From assembly GCA_032718565.1 (NCBI GenBank), contig JAVGVS010000043.1, positions 1,180,042-1,244,041 on the forward strand: a DNA stretch of 64,000 nt, written 5' to 3'. Origin of the DNA: Distichodus sexfasciatus (Eukaryota > Chordata > Actinopteri > Characiformes > Distichodontidae). Below, piece by piece: positions 11,954 through 22,700 of this stretch. The first letter of the stretch is position 1. Every line of letters begins with the position of its first letter. The notes beneath the pieces are model-generated. The model was not told where the DNA came from, ran no database searches, and saw only the letters and a program-made list of their open reading frames with translations. Both the position numbers and the translations under genes were made by a program.

Positions 11954-12079
11954 GGGGCTACTGTGTAATGATGTGCGTTTTGCTGCTTAACATTGCTGTT
12001 CTCTAACTTAACGGCTCCAGGCTTGATCTGTGCTCTGCCGCTAAAAGCGCCAACTACAAAAGTCACATTTTATTGGCTG
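11954..12079. other. Downstream member of the duplicated conserved-looking element
   Basis: Homologous to 11477-11612 in direct orientation with a period of about 475 bp. The most conserved words are GTGTAATGATGTGCG and AGTCACATTTTA. The first holds a TAATGA homeodomain-type core, and the second a TGACT-type (AP-1/MAF half-site) word on its reverse strand. Confidence 0.55.
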
Positions 12080-13715
12080 CCTGGTCGCTATCCTTACGCT
12101 AGAACCCAGACATGCAGACACACACACACACACATGCACACACACCCACCCATACACTCAAAACACCTCTGAAGAGCAAGTCAATTCCTCAGCTGACGTT
12201 TCTGCATCTTGGGCACTACATTAAAATGCAGCTCTCATCAGACTGTCCCAGCCTTCTAAATCCATCTTTTTGATCTCTCAGCATGCATCATAATTTTATT
12301 ATATCACAGACCATAACTTCCGTCAGCTCTTGTAGTTCTGCTTTTCCCTGGCTCCATTGACGCCCAGCACGGAGCAGCCATGCCTCTCCCTCGACAGTCT
12401 TCTGGACGTGGGCGGTATGCTTTAGTCTTGTACTGCCCTGTGCCAGCGCATAGCTACTGCCCAGTCTGCCCACACGCCTGCCTGCCTGCCTGGCTGCCTG
12501 TCCCAACTGTTCCCGGATCCCTTGCCGAGTTCCATCCAAATGAGTGCTAGTGTCTTTCTGTGTGTGTGTGTGTGTGTGTGATGAGCCAGGCTGCATGGCA
12601 CGGCGTGGCATGGTGTCCCATGGCCCTACGCTCCCGTCATGTGAAGATGAATGGCGCTCTGTCACCGGCCCGCCTTCAGAGGCCAGGCTCATGGAGGAAA
12701 GTGCTAACATATGCGGAGATGAAAATGGTGCCCATTTACGGGCAAGTCCTGTGAGCTGAGTAACGTCAGCACTTCTGCCCCACCCCCACCCAAACCCCTG
12801 CTCGTTCTCATCTCTTTTCCTTTCACTTGCTTTCTGTCTCTCTCTGTTCTCTTTCTTCCCCATGGCGGGGGACGTAGAGAGGGAGAATTACTCAGCAGAT
12901 TTTTTTATAAAGGCGACAGAGAGTGGCCTGAGCTGAAGCCGGGGAAAGAAGGAGAGAGAGGGGAATAAGAGTGCTGGAAGAGAGACAGGGTAGATGAGGA
13001 AGTGTTAATCAGGATTAGGCTTTCTGCCAGCTTTGAGTCAAAGCACCTTAAAAGGCAAGATCGAGATTTAACATTCTAGCCAGAACTTAGGGCTTACGAC
13101 TACTCCACTTTTCTACTTATCCAACAAACTTTAGCACTGTAAAATGCTTGCGTTGCATCTTCTTTTATGAAGTGCCTTTAAATATTGGTAAGCAGAATGT
13201 ATTTTAGTAGTAGATAGGTATATGGAGTCAGAAATCTAAGGGCCTCCTGCACTTCTCAGATCATCACAACTAAAACATGGCTTGCAAAACTGAATTTATT
13301 TTTTTGTCTTTAATTTGCAACTTTACGCATGTATGATTCTCTAGATTTATGGCAAAGTAATTTTTTTCAGAATATTAATATTTCGCCATTTGATTGTTCA
13401 AGCAGTATGTTGAGACCAGTTTGGCAATTCTCAGATTTCAGTACTTTTAGGTTTGAACATTATAAACCTTTTTTGAATGCTATGGAGGTTTTAGATCTTG
13501 GTTCTATGCTTGGGGTGTTGATTCTGGCCTCTCTCTTAAATTCCATCAAGAGAAATCTGGTGTGTAAACTTTGTGTCCATGTTTATTTCCTGTTCTATTA
13601 TCTTTCCAATAATATGGGTGACCTTGCAACATTGACCCTTTTGGGAACTAAAAAGTGGTTCAAATATTTGATTTAAAAAAAATGTATACAATTTAGGTGT
13701 TTAGATGGTATACAC
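12080..13715. other. Single-copy DNA with (CA)n, CTGC and (TG)n tracts
   Basis: Simple sequence lies at about 12118-12147 (CA), 12477-12500 (CTGC/CTGG) and 12558-12581 (TG). The 191-codon minus-strand frame at 12288-12863 crosses the (TG)n as HTHTHT, is rich in low-complexity sequence and has no recognised domain, so I do not call it a gene. Confidence 0.45.
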
Positions 13716-13890
13716 AGATGTAGATGGTAGCGAATGAAGCAGAGTTGACCCCAGATCAGAAGGTCGCCAGTCTAAGTTCCCGACACGGTAAAATGTACCA
13801 CTGAGGCACTCTAAGAACAAGGTACCGTCTCAAGCTCTGCTGTTAAAGAAGATTGCTCCTTCCAGAGATGAGTCAAATTTCAGAGGGTGT
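13716..13890 (+). repeat. SINE-2, degraded plus-strand copy
   Basis: Contains AGATCAGAAGGTCGCCAGT, GTAAAATGTACCACTGAGG and ACAAGGTACCGTCTCAAGC, i.e. the tRNA-like head and linker of SINE-2 in order. The 3' end is decayed. It lies tail-to-tail with the minus-strand copy at 13970-14190. Confidence 0.7.
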
Positions 13891-13969
13891 GGTACTTGGA
13901 TAGTTTATGGGTAAGTACGTAGTTCCGACAATGCAAATGCTATCGCTAAAGCTTATTTACGTGACCAGT

Positions 13970-14190
13970 GATTATTTGTCATTATGAACACCCCACAGCA
14001 CAGCACACACTGTACTACAACGAAACAACAGCATTTTACCCATCTCTGAAGGAGCAGTGGGTAGGTGACATGGGCAGCGCCCGGGGAGCAGATCTTGGGG
14101 ACCGTACCTTGCTCGCACTCGGTATCAATTCAAACCCATGACGTATTTGACTACATGGGCTAACGCCTCAACTGTTACGGGCGTGGGTGT
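13970..14190 (-). repeat. SINE-2, minus-strand copy
   Basis: Reads on the minus strand from a decayed tRNA-like head (at about 14190) through AAGGTACGGTCCCCAAG, CTGCTCCCCGGGCGCTGC and CACTGCTCCTTCAGAGATG to the 3' end AATGACAAATAAT. It has all modules of the family. Confidence 0.8.
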
Positions 14191-17158
14191 CTCAGAGCTA
14201 GTAGTCTAAATAAGCAGTTTGCTACAAATGGAAAAAACTATGCTCTATTTTCATTTATGCTTAATGCTTCCAGACTTGCTGTTTCAAATCATTCACAGAA
14301 GCATGACCTCTATATGAAGATGTAAATCTTGTGTGTTTTCAAGACACTGTGTAATTTTTTATTTCTACACAGTAGTACATGTTCTCAGAGCTAAAATCTT
14401 GCCTTTCAACACCTTGTTATTCACTTCAGTAATTTCTAGCGTTAACACTATCGGATTTCACTTAAAGTTTCCTCGCAATCTGCACACTGCCTGCATTCAA
14501 GAAGCAATATGTGAAAGAGATTTTTATCAAAGTGCTTTTTTTTTTATCAGACTCCAAGCGAACACAGTTGACTCTAAGACTATCCAGGTGGGAAAGATGG
14601 TTTCTGTCGCTCTCTGGCATGCCTGTAGCCATGCTGAATTGTTGTGGGCATTTGCTGTCTCACAGACACAAACACATTCAGCTGCCCTCTGATACTGCAA
14701 AAACAACAGTACAAAGGGATGCAATTTGGAAAGCACACATCGTCCACTTCTCTTAGACTACTGGGCAATAGGAAGTGTGGGAATTAGCTAGCAATATAGC
14801 AATACATAAAAAAAATGTGGTGGTTAAATGATCCACTTGAGAAATTGTCTTTTCCATATTTGGAAATTTGCTTTGTTCCAGTGCTCCAATGTGAAACCAC
14901 TAAAAAAAATAAGGCTATCCGGCGCATTATTAGTCTGTGTACAGCGTTAAATATTCACCTGTGCCAGTTAATAGCTTTGCTTGGTTAATAAGTCATGTGT
15001 AAAAAGGAAAGAGAAGAGGCCATTCTATGCGATCTCCGGAGAAGCACTCAGTAGTAGTTGATAACAGGCTTGATATGAGTAAACTCTGTCATTTTCCCGC
15101 CGTCCCAGCAGATCGCTGCCAGTGCACGGGTTACACATCTCAAAGCGTGAGTCAGTCTTCTCATATGCAATCACCCAATCAAAAATATTTATGATCTGTC
15201 TTGCTTTTTAGTTGATTATGGATTGAGATTTTGGCTTCCGGAGGCATTCATCAGATGAGAGACTGGAGAGGATGAAGGCGTCGTAATGTCACGATGTTGT
15301 CGGGTTGTTGCTGTCTGTAGTTTAGAAGCGCTTTATGGATGAAACCCATTCCTTGTTAAGTCTTGCTTTTTGTCTTTGTGCGTTAACCTGCCAAACCATG
15401 GTGAAACCGCTGAAGCTCTCGTTGTCTGCCTGGCCCCTCAGACTACTCCATTTTTACAGTATAACGGGAAGATGGAGGTACAGCGAAGGAAGGTGTTTCA
15501 AGTGACGCTCTGCAATACTAAGGCACCTTTTAAAGCCGCTGGAGTGAAGATAGATGCAAGGGTGTGCTGGGCTTTCAGGTGCGCTGGTGCCCTGTAATTT
15601 AATTTTATACATCATAAACGCCACTGAGCGATGTAGTCAGCCGTGTTCCGGTACCGGGGCGGAAGCCATAAATTAAAGGGGAACGTTTCCTCTTGTCTGA
15701 ACTCCTCTCCCTTATTCCCTGCACTCGGAGAGAGAGGGGGGGGTGGGGGGTTAGAGGGCTGATTAATGCAGGAGAGGCACAGTGCTTAGTCTTCATAATA
15801 AATGAAAGAAAGAAGGAAAGGAAGAGAAAGGCCGAGAAAGTGAGATGCCTCACGAATTCTTGTGTAGATATTCATGCTATGTGTTCTGTCATTTGCTATT
15901 CATGAGTCATGACTTTGCTTAACATTGGGATTCTCTTTCAAACTGGTGACATTCGTCACATGATGGAGTCTCTTTGGGCCATGATCCAGTTTCGGAATGA
16001 GTAAGAAAGAAGCGTCACGCCAAAAATGTGACATGTGTACATGCGGAGACAGAACGGGGGGAAAAAACGGAACCGCTCGATTGCCTCGGTGCGAAGAGGG
16101 CAAACATATGGGAGAAGTTCCGTTCGCCACGTTAGGTGTATACTCTTAAACCGCCCACATCAGGGGCTACCTTTTTATTAATAATGGGATGAATGAATAG
16201 CACATTTCTCTGGTTAATGGTTAGGCACTTGAGAGTTCTCCCTGCTCTATTCAATTCCTGGCCTCAATTGGAAGTGCACATTAAAAGTTAATGGGATGTT
16301 AGCTTACGATTAAAAGCGTAAATAACACACATTGGCTAAATGCAGAGGCCTTTTGATTTTGCTTTACCTCTCATTACACTCTCTTTCTCTCTACCTTTTT
16401 ATTGTGCCATTTAGTTTCCTGTTGCTGCCTCCTGTGTGTGTGTTTTTTTGTCTCTTTGTTTTCTCTGTAAGGTTCTGGCACTCTTTCAAACGCGTTTGCT
16501 CCATTTGGCTCCCCTTGAGCTGTTCTCCGATGTCAGACGGGTCTCGCGACCCTCAAGCTTCAAGACGCTCTTACCCGCTGTAAGTTTCACGCTTCCAGAA
16601 AGTGTTTTTCGCTTAATTCCCCACCTCATATGATCACGTGACAAATTTGTCCTTATCGCATAAAAGTTAAAGGAACCGTTTCAGCTCATTGCTTATCCAC
16701 GCCGGAGAGGAATGTGCTACCGGATTAAATATCGTAATACCGAATCGCACGATTAGCTTTGTGGGTTATTAGAGTGGATTTATGGAAGTGTGTCTGCTTG
16801 CTTGTTCTCTCTCTCTCTCTGTTCTCCCTCTGGTGAGCTGGTATTAGCCATGCAGCTGTGCTTAGTGCTTCAGTACTTTGCTGTGTGCCCATGCCTGGTG
16901 GTCTGCTATGCAGAGCCGGGACACGGCCACATAAATGATTATTTATGATCTGTCACCTCCTATCTCCAGCCCCATCAGCATAGAGATTCATTAGAGCAAC
17001 AGACTGGTTGCTCAGACACACACACACACACACGCATTGTATCCTTAGGCCTGTACATACTCGTTTACATGATCAGAGAACATTTGCTTTATCAGCTTTT
17101 GTGTTGATAGCAAAACTGTAGATTCATTTTGTGTCACATACAAGGACAGCATGCGAAA
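14191..17158. other. Single-copy DNA with conserved-non-coding-like blocks
   Basis: Blocks at about 15000-15330, 15860-16010 and 16900-17000 are non-repetitive and carry developmental-enhancer-like words such as ATTTATGATCTGTC (found at both 15189 and 16940) and GTCATTTGCTATTCATGAG. Short CT and CA runs lie at about 16807-16820 and 17016-17033. No exon is supported. Confidence 0.35.
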
Positions 17159-17789
17159 TGTGACTCTGCACGACAAAACCAGTCACTTGTCGCAACGGAG
17201 ATTTCTGAGAAAAACGACCCTTTATGTTGGCGTAACATTTGGATTTTGGTTTTAGGTGTTTTGAAAAACAGTGGAAGGTCTATACTGGTACTGTTGTGAT
17301 TAAATTTCGCTGAAAAAAATCCTAATCTTTCCATCCGAAAAAACTTGATTTTCTTGAGTGTGAGGAATTCAATTCCAGCAGAATGTTAAAGCCATTGGAT
17401 CGCTCATTTCAATATTTACGGTAAATCCACTGCTGACTAGCGCGAAGACATTTCTCCCAAATCCATCTGCCTCCCGAGTTCAGTTAACCCAACGCAGGTA
17501 GGGCTATCCGCAGGCTGTGAACGCAGCGAGATACCGGTAGCGCCCTACCAAGCCGCCTTCAGGAGATGCCATTGCCGATAGTCAATCCCTAGCGCAGCTC
17601 TCCTGCTTTCGTTTCATGCGACAGGAGAAACCCGACTCCTTTGAATGTTGATATCTCAGTCATATTTCGTCCGATTCATTCGATAGGTATTGTTTTGAAG
17701 CTTGATTTATGCCCTCTCATGAAAACATGATAACTCAATTCTGAAAATTCTTAAGTAAAGGCTTACTGGTTTTGCCGTAGGGGGTCACA
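17159..17789. mobile_element. Mite-TGTGAC copy A (631 bp)
   Basis: Terminal inverted repeats TGTGACTCTGCACGAC and the complement of GTCGTGC-like GCCGTAGGGGGTCACA bound a 631-bp non-coding element. Internal landmarks shared by all four copies are AACAGTGGAAGGTCTATACT, GAGGAATTCAATTCCAGC and GAATGTTGATATCTCAGTCA. It carries no transposase and no long open frame. Flanks are AA on both sides here, rather than the TA seen for the other copies. See copies at 28707, 47526 and 57051. Confidence 0.9.
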
Positions 17790-20276
17790 AATGTAGACCT
17801 GGTTTGTTCCTCGTAAATAAACCTAAGTTTATGTTACATTATGTAATAAAATTAAGTTAAAATATAACAGCATTACAATTCATAAAAATTCATAAGATTG
17901 CATAGTTTTTCATTAAAAGAGGGATTTGGACTACCGTTATTTTACAAAAATATTTTCAAATGTTGACAGTTTTAAGTTTGCAAAACCACTTTTGCGTTTA
18001 TTAAACTATAAACTGTAGATGATTTATGTATAAGTCTTAAAATGTTTTTACTTGATACAAAAAATGTTCTGGTGGCGTGTACCTTGATACCAACCTTCAA
18101 GGAACGTTTGCTGCCCGACTAGTCTATTTGTGCAGCAACATTTGCAAAAACCGAGCAAGGCCACTGCAGATAGCATCTGCCTGAGTGTGTGGCTGCTTGC
18201 TGTCTACTTTCATTCAGCACAACAGCTCCACGAAAACTAGCTCTCCATTATTATTCTAATAGCTTGATTATATGTATAATATATGCAATGAGTTTCCCTG
18301 CGCTTGATTGTCCATTTGCTCTTACAGTACAGATGGTCCGTTTGGAAGCGGCACGATAGTAAGCCGCAGAGCCCCGTCCGACTAATCTTTTGAATAGTAG
18401 ACATTGTCTGAAGCCATTATCCTCACGTAGAGCCATGCGTACAACAAACGCGCACAACAAACGCTGCAGAGGAAGAAAGTCCCTTTTACTGAGAGGAGGA
18501 GGAGCGTTCATTTCTTTCCATTATCACTCTCCGGACCAGACAATGGAGTGAATTTCAAAAGCGAATAAACAGGGGAGTTGTCCATTTTGAGCGCAGTTAT
18601 CGCGGCCGCACCTTCGGCACTTTTGTCGAAATTGGGGTGGGGTGGGTGGGGGGCGAGAAAGAGGGATGGAAATGAAAGGGAGGAGAGGAGTCAAGGAGAG
18701 AGGGATGGAGCCTATGCCCTCTGCCTCGGTTTGTTTGAGAAAAGGAAGGGAATGGGAAATCAAGGGAGAAAACAAAAAGATGGCGACGGCCCGTCTCCTG
18801 ATCGTTTGAAAAGGCCTTTGAGCGTGATAGAGAGGGAGAGGCAGGATAGGAAGAGAAGAAAAAAGGGAGAGAGGAGAGAATGTGAGCGGGGAGGCTCCCA
18901 AGGGGAGGTGGGGCTGATAATGAAAAACTCTATCGTTGGTTCCATTGAAAGCAGGCCGGAGCGCTGGGAGAGTTGCAGGGAAAGGTGAAGCTTCATAACG
19001 AAATACCTGCTGTTCGGAGGAGAAGAAGAGCTGCTATGACGAAAGTGAGGTTTATGGGGGTGCGGTGTTGCCAGGGAAAGTCATTAAAGCCATGCGGGAA
19101 GGAAGTCCCCCCGCTGAAACATCAGGGGAAAGGGGGGGGCGAAGAAAGCGGCGCTTTAAGCTTCTTAAGAACAGATCAGTCAAACGTCATGTCTGTACAC
19201 GCCGCATGCACCAAGAAGCAATCTGCAGTGCCACCGAGCACAATAGTTACCGAAGAACGGCAATATAATGCAGCTTAGCAACGATTCTGAACATATCGAT
19301 GGTAGGTTTACAGATGGATAATCCTCGCACCTGTAGTCTTTAACTGCGCTATGAAAATGTTCGTACTTTATGAAGAACAGCTCTGGCTTTGTTGAACTCG
19401 AGGGGCAGACTTAAAAGCTAAAGATGGTTTCAGCTTTTTCTTAATTTTACTTTAATTAAGTTATTTCTCCATTTCTATTAAATTTGTACACTCTAAAGAA
19501 CGAACCAGCTGCAGTTCACTATATGCTGAATTATAGAACTATCTTCAATCTTGAATATCGGTACCCCGGTGCCACAAAGCTCAGGCGCATTGATCCCTAA
19601 TGAAATGCCATTTCGCACTCATCTCCCTCCCTGGATGTATTATTAACCCATGTATTGATTGATCGTCCGGCTGTGTTCCTTTCACCGCTCTATAATGGTG
19701 TGGGCTGAACAGTAAATGTGAGTGATCTGTTTGAGGCCTACCTCTGGACGCCAGGGCCGGAGTCCTGTTAATGGCGTCCGTGCATTTCAGCCTAAATGGA
19801 CTCTGCATAACAAATCACCGAGGCCATCAGGCTTCTATATACATTTTGCTAACAAGGTGTTGAAGTGTGTGATGTATATTCCATTGAAAGCATGGTATTA
19901 ATTCTCCCGGGGAACCACAGTCAGATGTTAACTACTTTCAGTACATCCAACGGGTCTTGTTCATACAATTTTGCAACGACTGTTCCCACTCACTCACAAA
20001 GTATATTGCGCTATAGTGTCATAGCTAATTTAAATAGTTTCATATTTTTTTCTTTTCCCCCCACAGAAATCATTTAATGTTCAGTTATTCAGACGAAACA
20101 GCTTTATCGTAACAAGGCTACTTTGGCAGGATGGGAAAAGTCTTGGTGGAAGGGAAGAAACGCTGTCATGATATAGCTCATGTAACTTCCTGGTTGTTCT
20201 ACTGGAAAATGGAGCTGTGAGGAATATCACAGTCATAGTAGATACTCATCTATACGTGTATATATATATGCAACGG
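17790..20276. other. Single-copy DNA; purine-rich tract and conserved-like blocks
   Basis: About 18640-18900 is strongly purine-rich on the plus strand (GAGAGGAG-type words) and produces a 136-codon plus-strand and 125-codon minus-strand frame by composition alone. About 19560-19860 is a repeat-free balanced block with words like CATTGATCCCTAATGAAATG, typical of conserved non-coding DNA. An acceptor-like TTTTCTTTTCCCCCCACAG ends at 20066 and is followed by a 36-codon open frame with no known motif. Confidence 0.35.
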
Positions 20277-20380
20277 TACACACGTATCGCAGTTTTTGGC
20301 CCACGGTATCGGTGCGGTTTCGGTACATTAACGTTATCTTACCTCTAACATCCAGTGGGTTCGTTGCCTTTTCTATTTCT
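20277..20380. mobile_element. Fragment of a hAT-like non-autonomous element
   Basis: CACGGTATCGGTGCGGTTTC and the nearby GGTACACACGTATCG are words of a widespread fish non-autonomous family, here cut off by the next insertion. Classification is tentative. Confidence 0.35.
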
Positions 20381-20584
20381 AGAGCTGAAACGATTATTCG
20401 AATAACTCAAATTAGTTTACAAAAAATGGTCGAGGCATTCGATGGAATCGAAGCTTCGTTTAATTCTTTTGACTCGCTGGAGCATGTGTTTCACGCGGGC
20501 GCTTATTAGTGACGCACAACGTTTTCAGTTCCGCGATCAAGGCAAGAACACACGCACTGTTTGTCAGCGCACGCGAGCTAAAAT
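20381..20584 (+). mobile_element. hAT-like element fragment, family 'GCTGAAACGATT'
   Basis: Starts TAGAGCTGAAACGATTATTC and continues through GGTCGAGGCA, ATCGAAGCTTCGTTTA and ACAACGTTTTCAGT. The same order is found, reverse-complemented, at 35945-36138, so the two are copies of one dispersed family. Only the first 200 bp align. Confidence 0.7.
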
Positions 20585-20753
20585 GCTACAGTTCTCTCCC
20601 AGAAACGCCAAAAGCAGCTCATTTTATGGGCCAAAATGAGTCCAAATTTGTTCAGAATTACCCAAAATTACCCCAAAGTAGTTTTGAGACAATTTGGACT
20701 CCTTTTGGCCTATGAAATGAGCTGCTTTTGGCGTTTCTTGGAAGGAACTACAT
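20585..20753. repeat. Near-perfect inverted repeat, arms about 60 bp
   Basis: The left arm (20585-20648) includes AGAAACGCCAAAAGCAGCTC and the right arm (20690-20753) GAGCTGCTTTTGGCGTTTCT. Homology continues outward through the CTACAGTTC/GAACTAC pair. The loop is about 40 bp. Transcription would give a stable hairpin. It looks like a small foldback MITE inserted in, or belonging to, the surrounding hAT-like sequence. Confidence 0.85.
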
Positions 20754-21356
20754 TTCCCACAATGCCCCGCGCGCTACTCTGTGCCACGTCACAATAATGC
20801 AATAAATATGAGTCACAAAAATGCAATAAATAAGAGTTTTGTCTCTAATAAGGGGGAGATTTGACTGAACTGGAGCGTTTGAGTGTTTACACAGCTGACT
20901 GGCGATCCTGCATAATTAACATTCTAATAAGTTTGCGATGTGCACCCCCTCCTGCTCGCATTTTAATTATCATATGCCATTTTAATTGCATTTTTTTTAG
21001 CCAATTATTGGTATCGGTGTTTAATTTTGACCATCACCAATATTAAGTAATTACAAGGTGCGATTCTGTGGCTCCACTGCCGTCTCTTCTCTCTGTGCCG
21101 TTTGCTCTCGACTCGCTAGACTCACAACAGTCTATGATGGCTGTACGTCACATGAGTATTAGCCAATCAACGCCAAAGCCTCGTTGTCACTCACACACGA
21201 GCGCAGCGTGAAGGAGAAGAGGAGGGAGGAGAGTTTCAGCTGAGCTTGGTGTTTGTAAAATTCTCTTGATTTTTGCATATCGGTTATCGTCTCCATAAAG
21301 TAGCAATAATCAGTATCACTATCGGCTCTGAACAACCAATCTCGGTCAACCTCTTA
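20754..21356. mobile_element. Degraded hAT-like non-autonomous sequence
   Basis: The right end carries CATATCGGTTATCGTC and ATCTCGGTCAACCTCTTA, resembling the terminus of a common fish element whose opposite strand begins near TAGAGGTCGACCGAT. TATTGGTATCGG at about 21007 is a related word. The left boundary is not resolved. Confidence 0.4.
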
Positions 21357-21508
21357 TTTATATATGTGAGTTAATTTTACAGGACTTGATGAATATGTTA
21401 AAGTAAGGTAATGTTATCTTGTGAAGTGAACTTACTTCATTTAACGCCGAGAGTTTTTATATTATTGAAATGGTATATCATGAAGTTAGATCTGTATTAT
21501 TGTATTTA

Positions 21509-22062
21509 CACTACCAGTCAAAAGTTTGGACACACCTTCCCATTCAATGTTTTTTTCTTCATTATCATGACTATTTACATTGTAGATTCTCACTGAAGGC
21601 ACTATGAATGAACACATATGGAATTATGTAGTAAACAAAAAGAGTGAAATAACCCAAAACATGTTCTATATTTTAGATTCTTGAAAATAACCACCCTTTG
21701 CTTTGATCACTGCTTTGCACACTCTTGGCATTCTCTCGATGAGCTTCATGAGGTAGTCACCTGAAATGGTTTTCCAGCAGTCTTGAAGGAGTTCCCAGAG
21801 ATGCTGAGCACTTGTTGGCCCTTTTGCCTTCACTCTGCGGTTCATCTTATCCCAGACCATCTCGATTGGGTTTGGTCAGGTGACTGTGGAGGCCAGACCA
21901 TGTGGCACAGCACTCCATCATTCTCCTTCTTGGTCAAATAGCCCTTACACAGTTCATTCATAGTTTTGATGCCTTTAGTGAGAATCTACAATGTAAATAG
22001 TAATGACAATAAAGAAAAAAACACTGAATGGGAAGGTGTGTCCAAACTTTTGACTGGTAGTG
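21509..22062 (-). mobile_element. Internally deleted Tc1-like element with both termini (554 bp)
   Basis: Inverted termini of about 100 bp begin CACTACCAGTCAAAAGTTTG at 21509 and end in the complement at 22062. TA flanks each side (21507-21508 and 22063-22064), the Tc1/mariner target. On the minus strand the interior encodes only the transposase C-terminal part. It shows a PPQSPD segment frameshifted from NPIEMVWDKM (the region holding the last acidic catalytic residue of the DDE triad), then KGPTSAQHLWELLQDCW and MPRVCKAVIKAKGGYF, stop near 21666. The N-terminal DNA-binding domain and first catalytic Asp are absent, so the element is dead and could move only in trans. Confidence 0.93.
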
Positions 22063-22429
22063 TATTTATGTGTTGTGGATTTATCTATGATGTGTAGCGT
22101 TCTTGAATCGTTCTTTCTAGGTAAGTTTTCATGAGGCAATGTTCAATGCTTACACAGAGGTTAGTCCGTATGTACAAATGAGAATTCATCCACACACACT
22201 GCTATACTGTGAACATCCATTTAATCTCGTGCCTTGTGCACGACTACTCTCAGAACAGCTTTATTTTTGTCCATCAAAATGCTCGTTAATACCGCAACAT
22301 TGATTGCCAATTTAGAGTGTGAAGTCAGGGTCATACCCTGCCCTGACCTGTCAGAAGTGGGTGTGACACTGCATGCATTTCAGACACACACACACAAATG
22401 CAGTTGCGTATTACTGTCTTTGTAAGGTC

Positions 22430-22700
22430 CTACCATAGACTCCCATAATGACTAGATGTATATAATTTTACATCTACACCTAACGCTAAGCCTAACCCTA
22501 AACTTAACCTCAGTCACCAAAAGCACATCTTTTACCTCTTTTAGTTTCCTTAATAAAACCAGCACATTTTCTATAAAGTCTTTTTTTTCTCATGGGGACC
22601 TCTCAAATGTCCCCACAAAGCCCCCATAAAAGACTAAATAGGGAAAAAGGTCAAAGACAAAAAGGTCCCCACAACACCCTAAATACCCGTCCACACTCAC
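22430..22700. repeat. TGTCCCCACAA-type interspersed repeat with telomere-like words
   Basis: Contains CCTAACCCTAAACTTAACC followed by ATGGGGACCTCTCAAATGTC and repeated GTCCCCACAA. This arrangement recurs in many fish genomes as an interspersed repeat. No terminal repeats or coding potential are visible. Confidence 0.5.

Noticed and set aside
12288..12863. 191-codon minus-strand open frame, the longest in the window
   Set aside because: It crosses a (TG)n microsatellite (HTHTHT), is rich in low-complexity sequence and has no recognisable domain or splice structure.
18578..18988. 136-codon plus-strand frame rich in Arg, Glu and Gly
   Set aside because: It arises from a purine-rich tract, and the opposite strand is also open; composition explains both.
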